Positions 24,256 to 33,065 of a stretch of DNA of 64,000 nucleotides are shown here, in pieces. The position numbers and the translations under genes were made by a program. The notes under the pieces were generated by a model. It saw nothing but the letters and a program-made list of their open reading frames with translations, was not told the origin of the DNA and did no database searches. Numbering within the stretch: position 1 is the stretch's first letter; every line of letters starts with the position of its first letter. This stretch comes from JAVBLY01 sp031553035 (GTDB taxonomy: Bacteria; Bacillota; Clostridia; Peptostreptococcales; Anaerovoracaceae): contig JAVBLY010000006.1 of assembly GCA_031553035.1 (NCBI GenBank), positions 186,001-250,000 on the forward strand. The letters are read 5' to 3'.

Positions 24256-26397
24256 TTGATAAAAAACAGAAGAAACATAGGCATATATATATTGATCCTG
24301 GTGCTGCTTTTAGGCGGGGTCTGGATATATAAAAGTTTAGCGAACAAAGACGTACCAAAAAATGTAGATTACTCGGAAATGGTCAAGGAATTCAAATCTA
24401 AGAACGTCAAAACTGTTGATATAGAGGAGAAAAATATAACGGCCACTTTAAAGGGTGGGGATAAAATAATCGCATTCGCACCGGATCTCATGTCGGTGGA
24501 TTATCTTGAAACCGAGTTTATCTACCCTCAAATAGACGAGAATAATCTTAAAGTAAAAGCTAAAGAGGATAAGGCACCTAATGTTTTCGTGTCACTTCTT
24601 CCTACTTTACTGATGATAGGGTTCCTTGTCTTCTTCATGTTCATGATCCTGAATAACGGCGCCGGAGGCGGCGGGAAGGTCATGTCATTCGGTAAGAGCC
24701 GCGCCAAGATGCATAAGGACGGCAACAGGCCAAAGGTCAAGTTTGCCGATGTGGCCGGACTTGATGAGGAAAAGGAAGAGCTTACGGAAGTGGTGGATTT
24801 TCTCAAGAATCCAAAGAAATACTATGATCTTGGGGCTCGTATACCTCAGGGGATTCTCCTTGTAGGACCTCCGGGAACCGGTAAGACATATATCTCCAAG
24901 GCTGCCGCCGGTGAAGCGGGAGTTCCGTTTTTCACTATAAGCGGTTCCGACTTTGTTGAGATGTTTGTCGGCGTCGGTGCATCCAGAGTAAGGGATCTCT
25001 TCGAACAGGCCAAGAAAAACTCGCCGTGTATAATTTTTATAGACGAGATAGATGCTGTCGGCCGTAAGAGAGGTGCAGGTCTCGGCGGCGGGCATGACGA
25101 GCGGGAACAGACTTTGAACCAGTTACTGGTTGAAATGGACGGCTTCGGCGAAAACTCCGGAGTAATAATCCTTGCTGCGACAAACCGTCCCGATATATTG
25201 GATTCCGCCTTGCTAAGACCGGGCAGATTCGATAGGCAGGTAGTCATAGGCATTCCCGATATCAAAGGAAGGGAAGAGATTTTTAAGGTACACTCAAAAA
25301 ATAAACCTCTTGACGAGTCAGTCAATCCCAAGATCCTTGCAAGAAGGACTCCGGGATTCACACCTGCGGATATAGAGAATCTTCTTAATGAAGCGGCGCT
25401 TCTCACTGCCAGAAGAAACGGCAGAAAGATCAGAATGACGGAAATAGAAGAAGCAATTACCAAGGTCATCGCCGGACCGGAAAAGAAAAGCCGGGTCATC
25501 AGCGAGAGCGAAAGAAAGCTGACCGCCTATCATGAAGCAGGTCATGCAATTGTAGCAAGAATGCTGCCCAATACGGATCCTGTTCATCAGATCACAATAA
25601 TACCAAGAGGAAGAGCCGGTGGATTCACCATGATACTTCCAAAGGAAGAAAAATATTACGGCACCAAAACAGATATGCAGGAGCAGATCATTCATCTGCT
25701 AGGAGGACGTGTGGCAGAAAAGCTGACCCTGTTTGATATTAGTACCGGAGCCAGCAATGATATAATGAGAGCCACCGAGATCGCAAGAGATATGGTCACA
25801 AAGTACGGCTTCAGCGAAAAGCTGGGACCGGTCAACTATTCCCAGTCCGACGAAGTTTTCCTGGGGAATGACCTTACGACCCACAAGAATTATTCCGAGG
25901 AGATAGCCTCCGAAATAGACGAAGAAATAAAGGCTATGATCGATGAAGCGTTCGTCGGTGCAGAGGAACTTCTAAACGAGAGCATCGATAAGCTTCATGT
26001 TGTTGCGAAAGCTCTGCTTGAAATCGAAACACTGGACGGAGAGCAATTCGAAGCTCTCTTCACAGGTGAACTTACCGTGGAAGATCTCAAGGAACAGATC
26101 GAAAACGAAGAGAAGAAGATCAAGAAAATAAATGCCCGTGAAGCTGCGCAGACCAAAAAGGCTCTTAAGAAGCATGAGGAAGAGCAGAAGCTGGCTCAGG
26201 AACAGGAAAAGCTTGCCGAACCTAATGTCAAGATGCCTGCTCCCAAGTCCGCTACGGCAAACGGCAAAGGTCAGGTAAAATCTTATGATGAGGTGAAAGA
26301 ATCCAAGCCTGTTGCAAAGCCGAAGGCAACCGTAAAAAAGCCGAAAAAGAAGACAGTCCCAAAAAAGAAAGAAGATGAATCCGCCGGTGAAAAATAA
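24256..26397 (+). CDS. ftsH: ATP-dependent zinc metalloprotease FtsH
   Basis: 713 residues from the TTG at 24256, 11 bp after AAGGGAG; a TTG at 24235 is also in frame but has no ribosome site. Two membrane segments (about 11-28 and 110-130), AAA module with GPPGTGKT, Walker B IIFIDEIDAVG and RPGRFDR, and protease motif HEAGH. It degrades membrane proteins and regulators. Beyond the protease domain there is an unusual, about 100-residue tail rich in Lys, Glu and Ala, ending with repeated PK and KKK motifs, longer than in common FtsH proteins. Confidence 0.96.
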   Translation: MIKNRRNIGIYILILVLLLGGVWIYKSLANKDVPKNVDYSEMVKEFKSKNVKTVDIEEKNITATLKGGDKIIAFAPDLMSVDYLETEFIYPQIDENNLKVKAKEDKAPNVFVSLLPTLLMIGFLVFFMFMILNNGAGGGGKVMSFGKSRAKMHKDGNRPKVKFADVAGLDEEKEELTEVVDFLKNPKKYYDLGARIPQGILLVGPPGTGKTYISKAAAGEAGVPFFTISGSDFVEMFVGVGASRVRDLFEQAKKNSPCIIFIDEIDAVGRKRGAGLGGGHDEREQTLNQLLVEMDGFGENSGVIILAATNRPDILDSALLRPGRFDRQVVIGIPDIKGREEIFKVHSKNKPLDESVNPKILARRTPGFTPADIENLLNEAALLTARRNGRKIRMTEIEEAITKVIAGPEKKSRVISESERKLTAYHEAGHAIVARMLPNTDPVHQITIIPRGRAGGFTMILPKEEKYYGTKTDMQEQIIHLLGGRVAEKLTLFDISTGASNDIMRATEIARDMVTKYGFSEKLGPVNYSQSDEVFLGNDLTTHKNYSEEIASEIDEEIKAMIDEAFVGAEELLNESIDKLHVVAKALLEIETLDGEQFEALFTGELTVEDLKEQIENEEKKIKKINAREAAQTKKALKKHEEEQKLAQEQEKLAEPNVKMPAPKSATANGKGQVKSYDEVKESKPVAKPKATVKKPKKKTVPKKKEDESAGEK

Positions 26398-26445
26398 GCA
26401 CCGGCAATTATCTGTAAAATATAATGTATACAAGGTCAAAGTTTA

Positions 26446-26474
26446 TTGAAACTTAGCCATAATTGCTATATATT
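26446..26474 (+). promoter_or_regulatory. Sigma-A promoter of the decarboxylase operon
   Basis: TTGAAA (26446-26451), 17-bp spacer, TATATT (26469-26474), 78 bp before the alpha-subunit ATG. It separates this operon from ftsH. Confidence 0.6.
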
Positions 26475-26551
26475 TAAAATGCTTAACTTTGTACAGCAAT
26501 AGTAAGTTTTACTAAAAAAATAAATATATGTAAACAAGGAGGGTTAAACGT

Positions 26552-28093
26552 ATGAACAAGCTTGAAGATCTTCGTCAGCAAAAAGCTGAAATCGCCATGG
26601 GCGGCGGTCAGAAGAAGATTGATGCGCAACACGACAAAGACAAGCTTACAGCCAGAGAAAGAATGGACATTCTCTTTGATAAGGGAAGTTTTGTAGAGCT
26701 GGATGTTTTTGTTTCGCACAGGTGCAACAACTTCGATATGGCCGACACTCACGCACCGGGAGATGGTGTTGTAACAGGCTACGGTACTGTTGACGGCAGA
26801 CTGGTATATGCCTACGCTCAGGACTTTACTGTTCTGGGAGGCTCACTTGGAGAATACCACGCCGAAAAAATCGTAAAAGTCCAGAATATGGCTCTTAAAA
26901 TGGGAGCACCGGTAGTTGGACTTAACGATTCAGGCGGAGCCAGGATACAGGAAGGCGTCAACGCTCTTTCGGGATTCGGCAAGATATTTTATAATAACAC
27001 CATTTCATCAGGTGTGATCCCGCAGATCTCGGTTATAATGGGACCATGCGCAGGCGGAGCCGTATATTCACCGGCTATCACAGACTTTGTTTTCATGGTC
27101 GATCAAACCAGCCAGATGTTCATAACCGGTCCTCAGGTAATAAAAACCGTAACAGGCGAAGATATTTCGGCAGAAAAACTGGGCGGTGCCATGACGCACA
27201 ACTCGACAAGCGGAGTCGCTCATTTCATAGGCAGTGACGATAAGGATACGCTTGCTCAGGTGAGAGAGCTCTTAAGTTACCTTCCATCCAATAATCTGGA
27301 AGTTGCGCCGGTCATGCCCACTTCTGACGATCCTAACAGACTGATACCGGAATTCAACGATATCATTCCGGATAACCCGAACAAAGCTTATGATGTATAT
27401 GAAATAATCGAAAAAATAGCGGATGACGGCAAGTTCTATGATGTGATGCCTCACTACGCAAAGAACATAGTCACCTGCTACATCAGGATGAACGGTTCGA
27501 CTATAGGCGTGATCGCCAACCAGCCTAAGTTTGCCGCAGGATGTCTGGACATCAACGCTTCAGATAAGGCAGCAAGATTCGTAAGAAGATGCGATGCATT
27601 CAATATTCCTCTACTGACACTGGAAGATGTCCCCGGATTCCTTCCCGGAGTCGAACAGGAAACAGGCGGGATCATCAGGCACGGAGCGAAACTTCTTTAT
27701 GCATACTGCGAAGCCACGGTTCCAAAGGTCACAATGATCCTGAGAAAAGCATATGGTGGTGCTTATATCGCTATGTGTAACAAGGAGCTGGGTGCCGACA
27801 TTGTACTTGCTTGGCCAAGTGCTCAGATAGCAGTCATGGGTGCCGAAGGTGCAGCCAATATAGTATTTAAAAACGACATCAAAAATGCTTCTGACCCTGT
27901 CAAAGAGAGAGAGGCTAAAGTTGCGGAATACGAAGAAAAATTCAACAATCCGTACAGAGCCGCAGAGATGGGCTATGTTGAAGATGTTATAGAACCGGCT
28001 GAAGCAAGGCAGAGGATCATCAGCGCATTCGATATGCTGGAATCAAAGAGAGAAAGCCTGCCTGCTAAGAAGCACGGAAATATTCCGCTATAG
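26552..28093 (+). CDS. mmdA: Methylmalonyl-CoA-type decarboxylase alpha subunit / acyl-CoA carboxyltransferase
   Basis: 513 residues, AGGAGGG upstream. Two carboxyltransferase halves: GARIQEGV and GPCAGGAVYSPA in the first, GVEQETGGIIRHGAKLLYAY and AYGGAYIAM in the second. It transfers the carboxyl group from the acyl-CoA to biotin. The length fits methylmalonyl-CoA decarboxylase alpha or propionyl-CoA carboxylase beta; glutaconyl-CoA decarboxylase alpha is longer. The next genes are a delta/epsilon-like subunit and a biotin carrier, and a Na+-pumping beta subunit lies at 41.9 kb. No biotin carboxylase is present, so a Na+-pumping decarboxylase is more likely than a carboxylase. Confidence 0.92.
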   Translation: MNKLEDLRQQKAEIAMGGGQKKIDAQHDKDKLTARERMDILFDKGSFVELDVFVSHRCNNFDMADTHAPGDGVVTGYGTVDGRLVYAYAQDFTVLGGSLGEYHAEKIVKVQNMALKMGAPVVGLNDSGGARIQEGVNALSGFGKIFYNNTISSGVIPQISVIMGPCAGGAVYSPAITDFVFMVDQTSQMFITGPQVIKTVTGEDISAEKLGGAMTHNSTSGVAHFIGSDDKDTLAQVRELLSYLPSNNLEVAPVMPTSDDPNRLIPEFNDIIPDNPNKAYDVYEIIEKIADDGKFYDVMPHYAKNIVTCYIRMNGSTIGVIANQPKFAAGCLDINASDKAARFVRRCDAFNIPLLTLEDVPGFLPGVEQETGGIIRHGAKLLYAYCEATVPKVTMILRKAYGGAYIAMCNKELGADIVLAWPSAQIAVMGAEGAANIVFKNDIKNASDPVKEREAKVAEYEEKFNNPYRAAEMGYVEDVIEPAEARQRIISAFDMLESKRESLPAKKHGNIPL

Positions 28094-28103
28094 GAGGTAT
28101 AAA

Positions 28104-28343
28104 ATGGGATTATTTAAGAAAAAAGATCCTGTAGAGCCCGCCCGTGTGGAACCTTCCGCTGATGTACAGGCAGCAGCAGATGCAGAACTGATAGCAGTGA
28201 TAAGCGCAGCGATTGCCGCTTACGAAGGCGAGATGGGAGCCACCTCAAACCTGATAATCAGAAAGATCAACAGGACTGCCGGAGTGATTCCGGCCTGGGG
28301 AGTAGCAGGAAACAGAGAACAAATCGATACACGTAGAATGTAA
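28104..28343 (+). CDS. Decarboxylase delta/epsilon subunit C-terminal domain, without membrane anchor
   Basis: 79 residues, AGGAGG before the ATG. The segment ELIAVISAAIAAYEGE and the end RKINRTAGVIPAWGVAGN match the C-terminal domain of OadG/MmdD-type subunits, and MmdE-like short subunits. These usually have an N-terminal membrane helix; here there is only a charged, Pro-rich lead. The missing helix is probably supplied by the 49-residue protein at 43094. It should bind the alpha subunit to the membrane complex. Confidence 0.8.
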   Translation: MGLFKKKDPVEPARVEPSADVQAAADAELIAVISAAIAAYEGEMGATSNLIIRKINRTAGVIPAWGVAGNREQIDTRRM

Positions 28344-28388
28344 ACAAAAGGTTATTCGGAAAAAGACAAGCAATGGAGGAGAATACTA

Positions 28389-28784
28389 ATGAAACAATAT
28401 AACATAACAGTAAACGGAACTACATATGCTGTAGAAGTCGAAGAAACAGGCGCAGCTCCTGCAGCTGCACCAGTAGCGGCAGCTCCGGCCCCGGCGGCAG
28501 CGCCTGCCCCGGCAACAGAGGCGGCAGCAGAACCTGCACCTGCGGCAGCAACGGCTGCGCCATCAGCAGGAGCGGCAACTATCGAAGCTCCAATGCCGGG
28601 AACCATACTTGACATCAAAGTCAGCGCCGGTCAGGCAGTTAAGTCAGGCGAAGTCCTTCTCATACTTGAAGCCATGAAGATGGAGAATGAGATAGTAGCT
28701 ATTCAGGATGGAACCGTGGATGCAATTGTCACAAGCAAAGGAGCGGCAGTAAATGCAGGAGACGTCCTTCTGTCACTGAAATAG
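28389..28784 (+). CDS. mmdC: Biotin carboxyl carrier protein of the decarboxylase (gamma subunit)
   Basis: 131 residues, TGGAGGAG upstream. A short N-terminal beta segment, then a long Ala/Pro-rich flexible linker (about 20-60), then a biotinyl domain (about 63-131) with the biotin-accepting Lys in EAMKMENEI. The swinging biotin carries CO2 from the alpha subunit to the membrane beta subunit, where decarboxylation drives Na+ export. The linker's repetitive GC-rich coding makes a false open frame on the other strand. Confidence 0.93.
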   Translation: MKQYNITVNGTTYAVEVEETGAAPAAAPVAAAPAPAAAPAPATEAAAEPAPAAATAAPSAGAATIEAPMPGTILDIKVSAGQAVKSGEVLLILEAMKMENEIVAIQDGTVDAIVTSKGAAVNAGDVLLSLK

Positions 28785-28823
28785 AAAGCTATAATTAAAT
28801 CATAATCACAGGAGGCCAATAAA

Positions 28824-29909
28824 ATGGATCGCAAAATAAAATTCGTACAGTTCGGCTGCGGAAAAATGAGTGTCTATCTCATGAGGTATGCTATCGAGCA
28901 TGGCGCAATCCCCGTAGGAGCATTCGATATGAACCCCGAAGTAATCGGGAAAGACATATCGGACATAACCGGAATGAAAGATAAGACTGGTGTGATCATT
29001 TCCGACGTAAAAGAAATGGATGCAATCCTGAAGAAGGAAAATCCGGATGTTTGCATAGTAGCCACAAGAAGTAGCGTAGAGGAAATATACGAACCGTTTT
29101 CCATCTGTGCAAAGAACGGTGTAAACGCGATATCAACATGTGAAGAAAGTCTTTATCCATGGAATTCTTCTCCGAAGATCACCAAGGAACTGGATGATCT
29201 TGCGAAAAAAGGCGGAGCGACTCTGGCAGGTGCAGGCTATCCCGACATGTACTGGGGCGTTCTGATTGATACTCTGGCAGGAACGATGCATAAGATCACA
29301 AAAATCAAAGGCAGCAGCAGCTACAATGTCGAAGATTACGGAATCGCTCTTGCCGAAGGACACGGCGCAGGACTTTCCATGGAAGACTTCGACAAAGAGA
29401 TCGGCGGATACAATTCATATACATCCGAGCAGATCCAGAAGCTTATTGACAAAGGCGAATGGATCCCTTCATACATGTGGACCCAGAACGGATGGATTGC
29501 TGACAGGATGGGGCTCACAGTAGTTTCCCAGACCCAGAAGAACATCCCTATGACCCATACGGAAGATCTTCATTCAGATACTCTGGGTATGACCATCAAA
29601 GCCGGACAGCCCACAGGAATGGCATCTGTCGTAACCACTATCACAAAGGAAGGCATCACTCTTGAGACAGAATCCATCGGCAAGGTCTACGCTCCCGGCG
29701 AGATAGACACCAACGACTGGACATTCTATGGAGAGCCTGAGACAACGATCAATGTAAACCAGCCTGCAACGGTTGAACTGACATGCGCCGACATCGTCGG
29801 CAGAATACCTGCTCTTATAGACAGCGAGCCGGGATATGTCACTACGGACAAGTTCCCCAACAATGTTTATCTGGCTCAGGATTTGCACACCTATGTAAAA
29901 ACAAAATGA
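28824..29909 (+). CDS. 2,4-diaminopentanoate dehydrogenase-like oxidoreductase (DapB-like fold)
   Basis: 361 residues, AGGAGG upstream. N-terminal nucleotide-binding fold starting KFVQFGCGKMSVYLMRYA, a DapB-like family, with STCEESLYPW and GAGYPDMYWGVL in the middle. The whole length resembles clostridial 2,4-diaminopentanoate dehydrogenases of ornithine fermentation and related diamino-acid dehydrogenases. No OraE/OraS or other ornithine genes are adjacent. As the last gene of the decarboxylase operon it may feed a CoA-ester route from amino-acid fermentation; this is inference. Confidence 0.75.
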   Translation: MDRKIKFVQFGCGKMSVYLMRYAIEHGAIPVGAFDMNPEVIGKDISDITGMKDKTGVIISDVKEMDAILKKENPDVCIVATRSSVEEIYEPFSICAKNGVNAISTCEESLYPWNSSPKITKELDDLAKKGGATLAGAGYPDMYWGVLIDTLAGTMHKITKIKGSSSYNVEDYGIALAEGHGAGLSMEDFDKEIGGYNSYTSEQIQKLIDKGEWIPSYMWTQNGWIADRMGLTVVSQTQKNIPMTHTEDLHSDTLGMTIKAGQPTGMASVVTTITKEGITLETESIGKVYAPGEIDTNDWTFYGEPETTINVNQPATVELTCADIVGRIPALIDSEPGYVTTDKFPNNVYLAQDLHTYVKTK

Positions 29910-29920
29910 AACTAAAGGGA

Positions 29921-29964
29921 CTTTATGTCAAATGTGATGGTTCGCCTAAGCATTTGGCATAAAG
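29921..29964. terminator. Bidirectional terminator between convergent genes
   Basis: A 14-bp stem, CTTTATGTCAAATG (29921-29934) with CATTTGGCATAAAG (29951-29964) and one G-T wobble, lies between the convergent dehydrogenase and sigma-54 activator genes. CCTCTTTCT follows on the plus strand. Confidence 0.75.
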
Positions 29965-29993
29965 CCTCTTTCTAAAAAAATCAGTATTCTGGA

Positions 29994-31367
29994 CTATATA
30001 AAATCTGAAGCACTCTTAAAATCAAATTTTTTCAGTTTATGTTGAAGTGCCTGTGGTGAAATCCCCAGTCGTTTGGCCGCATCAGATAATGTGTGTTCTT
30101 CTCTGAGGGCTTCAGCTAAAATTTCTTTTTCTACCAAAAATAATTTCTCACTTAAAGATAAAGTGTTATCAAATATGTTAATATTTTGGGTACTGCCGCT
30201 ATTATCTTTATACAAATAACTTGGAATATCATCGATTTTAATAGTATTATCTTTTGTAATATTGAATGCTGATTCGATTATGTTTTCTAACTCTCTCACA
30301 TTTCCATCCCAGGGATATCTTTGAAAAATCTTAATTACCTGTTCAGTAGCAAAATCAATGTTTTTATGCATTTTCATGTTATATTTATTAATAAAATGAT
30401 TCAATAATAATTCTATATCACAAACTCTTTCCCTCAATGGTGGTAACTCTAATTGGACAACTCCCAATCTGTAAAAAAGATCCTTCCGAAGTAAGTTTTT
30501 CGCGATTGCCTCGTTAGGATTAATATTAATTGCAGAGATTATCCTTACATCGGTTTCAATATCCTTTGTTCCGCCAACTCTTCTTATTTTTTTATCTTCT
30601 ACTGCTTTTAATAACTTTGCCTGTAAGCCTATGTCCATGGAGTTGATTTCGTCTAAAAAAAGAGTGCCTTCTTTGGCTAATTCGAATAACCCAATAGAAT
30701 TCTCCGAACCTGTATAAGCACCTTTTACCGTTCCAAAAAAAGTGCTTTCAAGAAGGGATGAAGGTATCGCAGCACAGTTTTGAGCTATGAAAGGTTTGTT
30801 AGATCTACTGCTATGACTATGAACGGATTCAGCAATTATATTTTTTCCGGTTCCCGTTTCTCCAACAATGAATACTGGAGAATTTGTATTCGCAATTTTG
30901 CTGACATTATCCTTTATTTCAAGCAAATTTGGATCTTTGCTAATAATATCATTTAAAGTAAAAAGAGTTTTTTTCTTTGGTGCATAATTTCCATCCAGGT
31001 ATTCTGTGTAAGTCTTACTGTTTAGCGACACTGAAACTTCTATTACGCCAGTTGTTACGCCGTCGTTAATAATAGGAAAATCAGAGGATAACAAAAAAAA
31101 ATGATTATTGTCATAGTATTTAAGGGATTGGAGAGTGTTATATATTTCTTTACCTGTTGTCAATGCCTTTAATATTGTGCTAGATTCTTCTTTGAGGGTC
31201 GAATACATTTCTAGAATATGCATACCTGTAGTATTTTGATTTACAAAACAGTGCTGATTCTTATCATAAACAGCAGCATATTCAATAATCCCTTGTTTGT
31301 CTACAATTGTTAAATAATCGAAACTATCATAATAGGATAGTGCTTTGTTTAATGCTACTGTTAACAT
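29994..31367 (-). CDS. Sigma-54-dependent transcriptional activator
   Basis: 457 residues from an ATG with AGGAG 6 bp upstream on the minus strand; a TTG at 31385 is also in frame. N-terminal sensory domain, PAS-like (about 1-130), then AAA+ domain with Walker A GETGTGKN, Walker B GTLFLDEIN and R-finger region. The sigma-54 contact loop reads GAYTGS instead of the usual GAFTGA. A Fis-type HTH ends the protein (LSDAAKRLGISPQALQHKL). It is transcribed away from the catabolic operon, which has a consensus -24/-12 promoter, so it very likely activates that operon in response to substrate. Confidence 0.92.
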   Translation of the reverse strand: MLTVALNKALSYYDSFDYLTIVDKQGIIEYAAVYDKNQHCFVNQNTTGMHILEMYSTLKEESSTILKALTTGKEIYNTLQSLKYYDNNHFFLLSSDFPIINDGVTTGVIEVSVSLNSKTYTEYLDGNYAPKKKTLFTLNDIISKDPNLLEIKDNVSKIANTNSPVFIVGETGTGKNIIAESVHSHSSRSNKPFIAQNCAAIPSSLLESTFFGTVKGAYTGSENSIGLFELAKEGTLFLDEINSMDIGLQAKLLKAVEDKKIRRVGGTKDIETDVRIISAININPNEAIAKNLLRKDLFYRLGVVQLELPPLRERVCDIELLLNHFINKYNMKMHKNIDFATEQVIKIFQRYPWDGNVRELENIIESAFNITKDNTIKIDDIPSYLYKDNSGSTQNINIFDNTLSLSEKLFLVEKEILAEALREEHTLSDAAKRLGISPQALQHKLKKFDFKSASDFI

Positions 31368-31584
31368 AACATCTCCTGGAGTCAATCATGAGACTCAGTG
31401 CAATAAATAAAATGTGAGAGCAATGTCTTAAAATATATGTAAATTAATTATATCATAATTACACATGGGGAGGCGGTTTTTGTTAAGTTCAAATTTTGAC
31501 AGCCTATATTTGATGTTAAAATAAAGAACTTTGACAGATTTTTTATTTTAGCATTATTTATATATATGAAGCCTCTGGAATAAG

Positions 31585-31631
31585 TTAGTAATAAAATATT
31601 TTTTATATTATAAAAAATATTTTATTACTAA
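31585..31631. promoter_or_regulatory. Perfect 47-bp palindrome, candidate activator-binding enhancer
   Basis: Two 23-bp arms (31585-31607 and 31609-31631) are exactly complementary around one T. It begins TTAGTAATAAAATA and ends TATTTTATTACTAA. It lies about 100-145 bp upstream of the -24/-12 promoter, where enhancer sites of sigma-54 activators are usually found. Its position upstream of both divergent genes argues against a terminator. DNA cruciform formation is possible. Confidence 0.65.
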
Positions 31632-31729
31632 TGCGACATTTCGTTCAAATTATTTATATCTGCTTTAATATAAATCAGATTTTACATATATTTACTAATT
31701 TTAAACAAGAATTTGAACAGAAAAACTGT

Positions 31730-31745
31730 TGGCACAGAAATTGCT
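31730..31745 (+). promoter_or_regulatory. Sigma-54 (-24/-12) promoter
   Basis: TGGCACAGAAATTGCT: GG at 31731-31732 and GC at 31743-31744 with exactly 10 bp between, matching the TGGCAC-N5-TTGC consensus. It faces the aminotransferase operon, and the sigma-54 activator gene is divergent. Confidence 0.85.
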
Positions 31746-31863
31746 TTTAACTTATAGAAATGATAGCTCATGAAAAATTCAAATAATGTTTTTTGGGTAA
31801 CCATATTGATTTTCGTAGTATTGAAATTCAATGAAAATTATAAATTAAAGGAGGATATATTAG

Positions 31864-33048
31864 ATGAATTTGCCAACAAACAGAATGAACAAAATAACAT
31901 ATTCCGGTGGAATAAGAGAAATTCTAAGTAAGGCTGCTGAACTTGAAAAAGAAGGTAAGAAAGTTATACATATGGAGATTGGAAGACCCGATTTTGGATC
32001 TCCGGAAATAGCGGTTGACGCTGCAATAGAAGCGCTTAAAAAAGGTCAGGTTCATTATAGTGATATTTCGGGTGTTGAAGAATTAAGAGTAGCAATTGCT
32101 GACAATGTAAAAAAAACACAGGGAATTGATGTAGATCCCAGTACTGAGGTTGTAGTTGGTATAGGTGCAGCAGAAGGACTTATGAATTGCATGCTTGCTC
32201 TTCTTGATGTCGGAGACGAGATAATATGTTTCACCCCATGTTTTCCAGCATATTTTGATGATGCATACATGGCCGGTATTGTACCAATTGAAGTTCCGTT
32301 GAAATTCTCTGATGGATATAAATTGAATATTAAAGATTTGGAAGAAAGAATTACGACTAAGACTAAGATGATTCTGATTAACAGCCCTAATAATCCTACA
32401 GGCAATATTTTATCAAAAGATGATTTAGAAAAAATTGCGTCGATAGTCGTAAAAAATGATTTATTTGTAATATCTGATGAAGCCTACAATGATTTTTATT
32501 ATGAGGAAAAACCGATTAGTATTGCAACTATTCCAAAAATGAGAGATAGAACAATAATTGTTAATACAACATCAAAAGCATATTCAATGACAGGATGGCG
32601 AGTTGGCTATACAATAGCACCTCCAGAGGTAACAAAGTACTTGCACAAAGCACATCAAAACATTACAACACATCCCAGCACATTTGCTCAGTATGGTGCA
32701 GTTGCGGCATATGAAAGCGGAGCTTCCTGGACAGATATGATGGTCAAGGAGTTCAGGAGAAGAAGGGAGATGGTTTGTAGTTTTCTTGACCAAATTGATG
32801 ATCTTGAATATATCAAGCCTGCAGGAGCTTTTTATTTTTTCATATGCATTGATAGGTTAAACATGAATGCAGCAGAATTTTGCGAATATATTATAAATGA
32901 AGCGGGTGTTGCACTTGTTCCAGGTGATGCATTTAAATGTGAGAAAGGTCGCAATTTCGTAAGGTTGGCTTATGCAAACTCCTATGAAAATATTGAAGAA
33001 GGATTGAAAAGAATTAAAAGTGCTGTTGAAAAACTAAATAATGAATAG
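31864..33048 (+). CDS. PLP-dependent aminotransferase, class I/II
   Basis: 394 residues, AAAGGAGG upstream. Fold type I aminotransferase: PLP-binding NSPNNPTGN, ISDEAYNDF, and the Schiff-base Lys in NTTSKAYSMTGWRVGY (about residue 240), with the substrate-carboxylate Arg near the C-terminus (NFVRLAY). It moves an amino group to 2-oxoglutarate or pyruvate. It is the first gene of the sigma-54 operon, together with an M20 hydrolase, a nucleobase-type permease and a hydantoinase, so its amine is probably the end product of that hydrolytic route (for example beta-alanine or another amino acid). Confidence 0.9.
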   Translation: MNLPTNRMNKITYSGGIREILSKAAELEKEGKKVIHMEIGRPDFGSPEIAVDAAIEALKKGQVHYSDISGVEELRVAIADNVKKTQGIDVDPSTEVVVGIGAAEGLMNCMLALLDVGDEIICFTPCFPAYFDDAYMAGIVPIEVPLKFSDGYKLNIKDLEERITTKTKMILINSPNNPTGNILSKDDLEKIASIVVKNDLFVISDEAYNDFYYEEKPISIATIPKMRDRTIIVNTTSKAYSMTGWRVGYTIAPPEVTKYLHKAHQNITTHPSTFAQYGAVAAYESGASWTDMMVKEFRRRREMVCSFLDQIDDLEYIKPAGAFYFFICIDRLNMNAAEFCEYIINEAGVALVPGDAFKCEKGRNFVRLAYANSYENIEEGLKRIKSAVEKLNNE

Positions 33049-33065
33049 ACATAAGGAGAAATAAT

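Larger units (their letters stand above)
31368..31863. other. Divergent regulatory region of the sigma-54 operon
   Basis: About 496 bp of very A/T-rich DNA between the activator and the aminotransferase gene. It contains the 47-bp palindrome and the -24/-12 promoter annotated separately. The leader from the promoter to the aminotransferase ATG is about 107 bp. Confidence 0.7.

Noticed and set aside
28352..28618. Ala-rich open frame on the minus strand opposite the biotin carrier
   Set aside because: It is the antisense of the GC-rich Ala/Pro linker; no ribosome site or homology.
26552..29909. Complete acyl-CoA carboxylase
   Set aside because: No biotin carboxylase gene is present, while a Na+-pumping beta subunit exists at 41.9 kb, so a decarboxylase is the better reading.
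31585..31631. Palindrome as an intrinsic terminator
   Set aside because: It lies between divergent genes upstream of both starts, so a terminator would have nothing to end; an activator site fits better.
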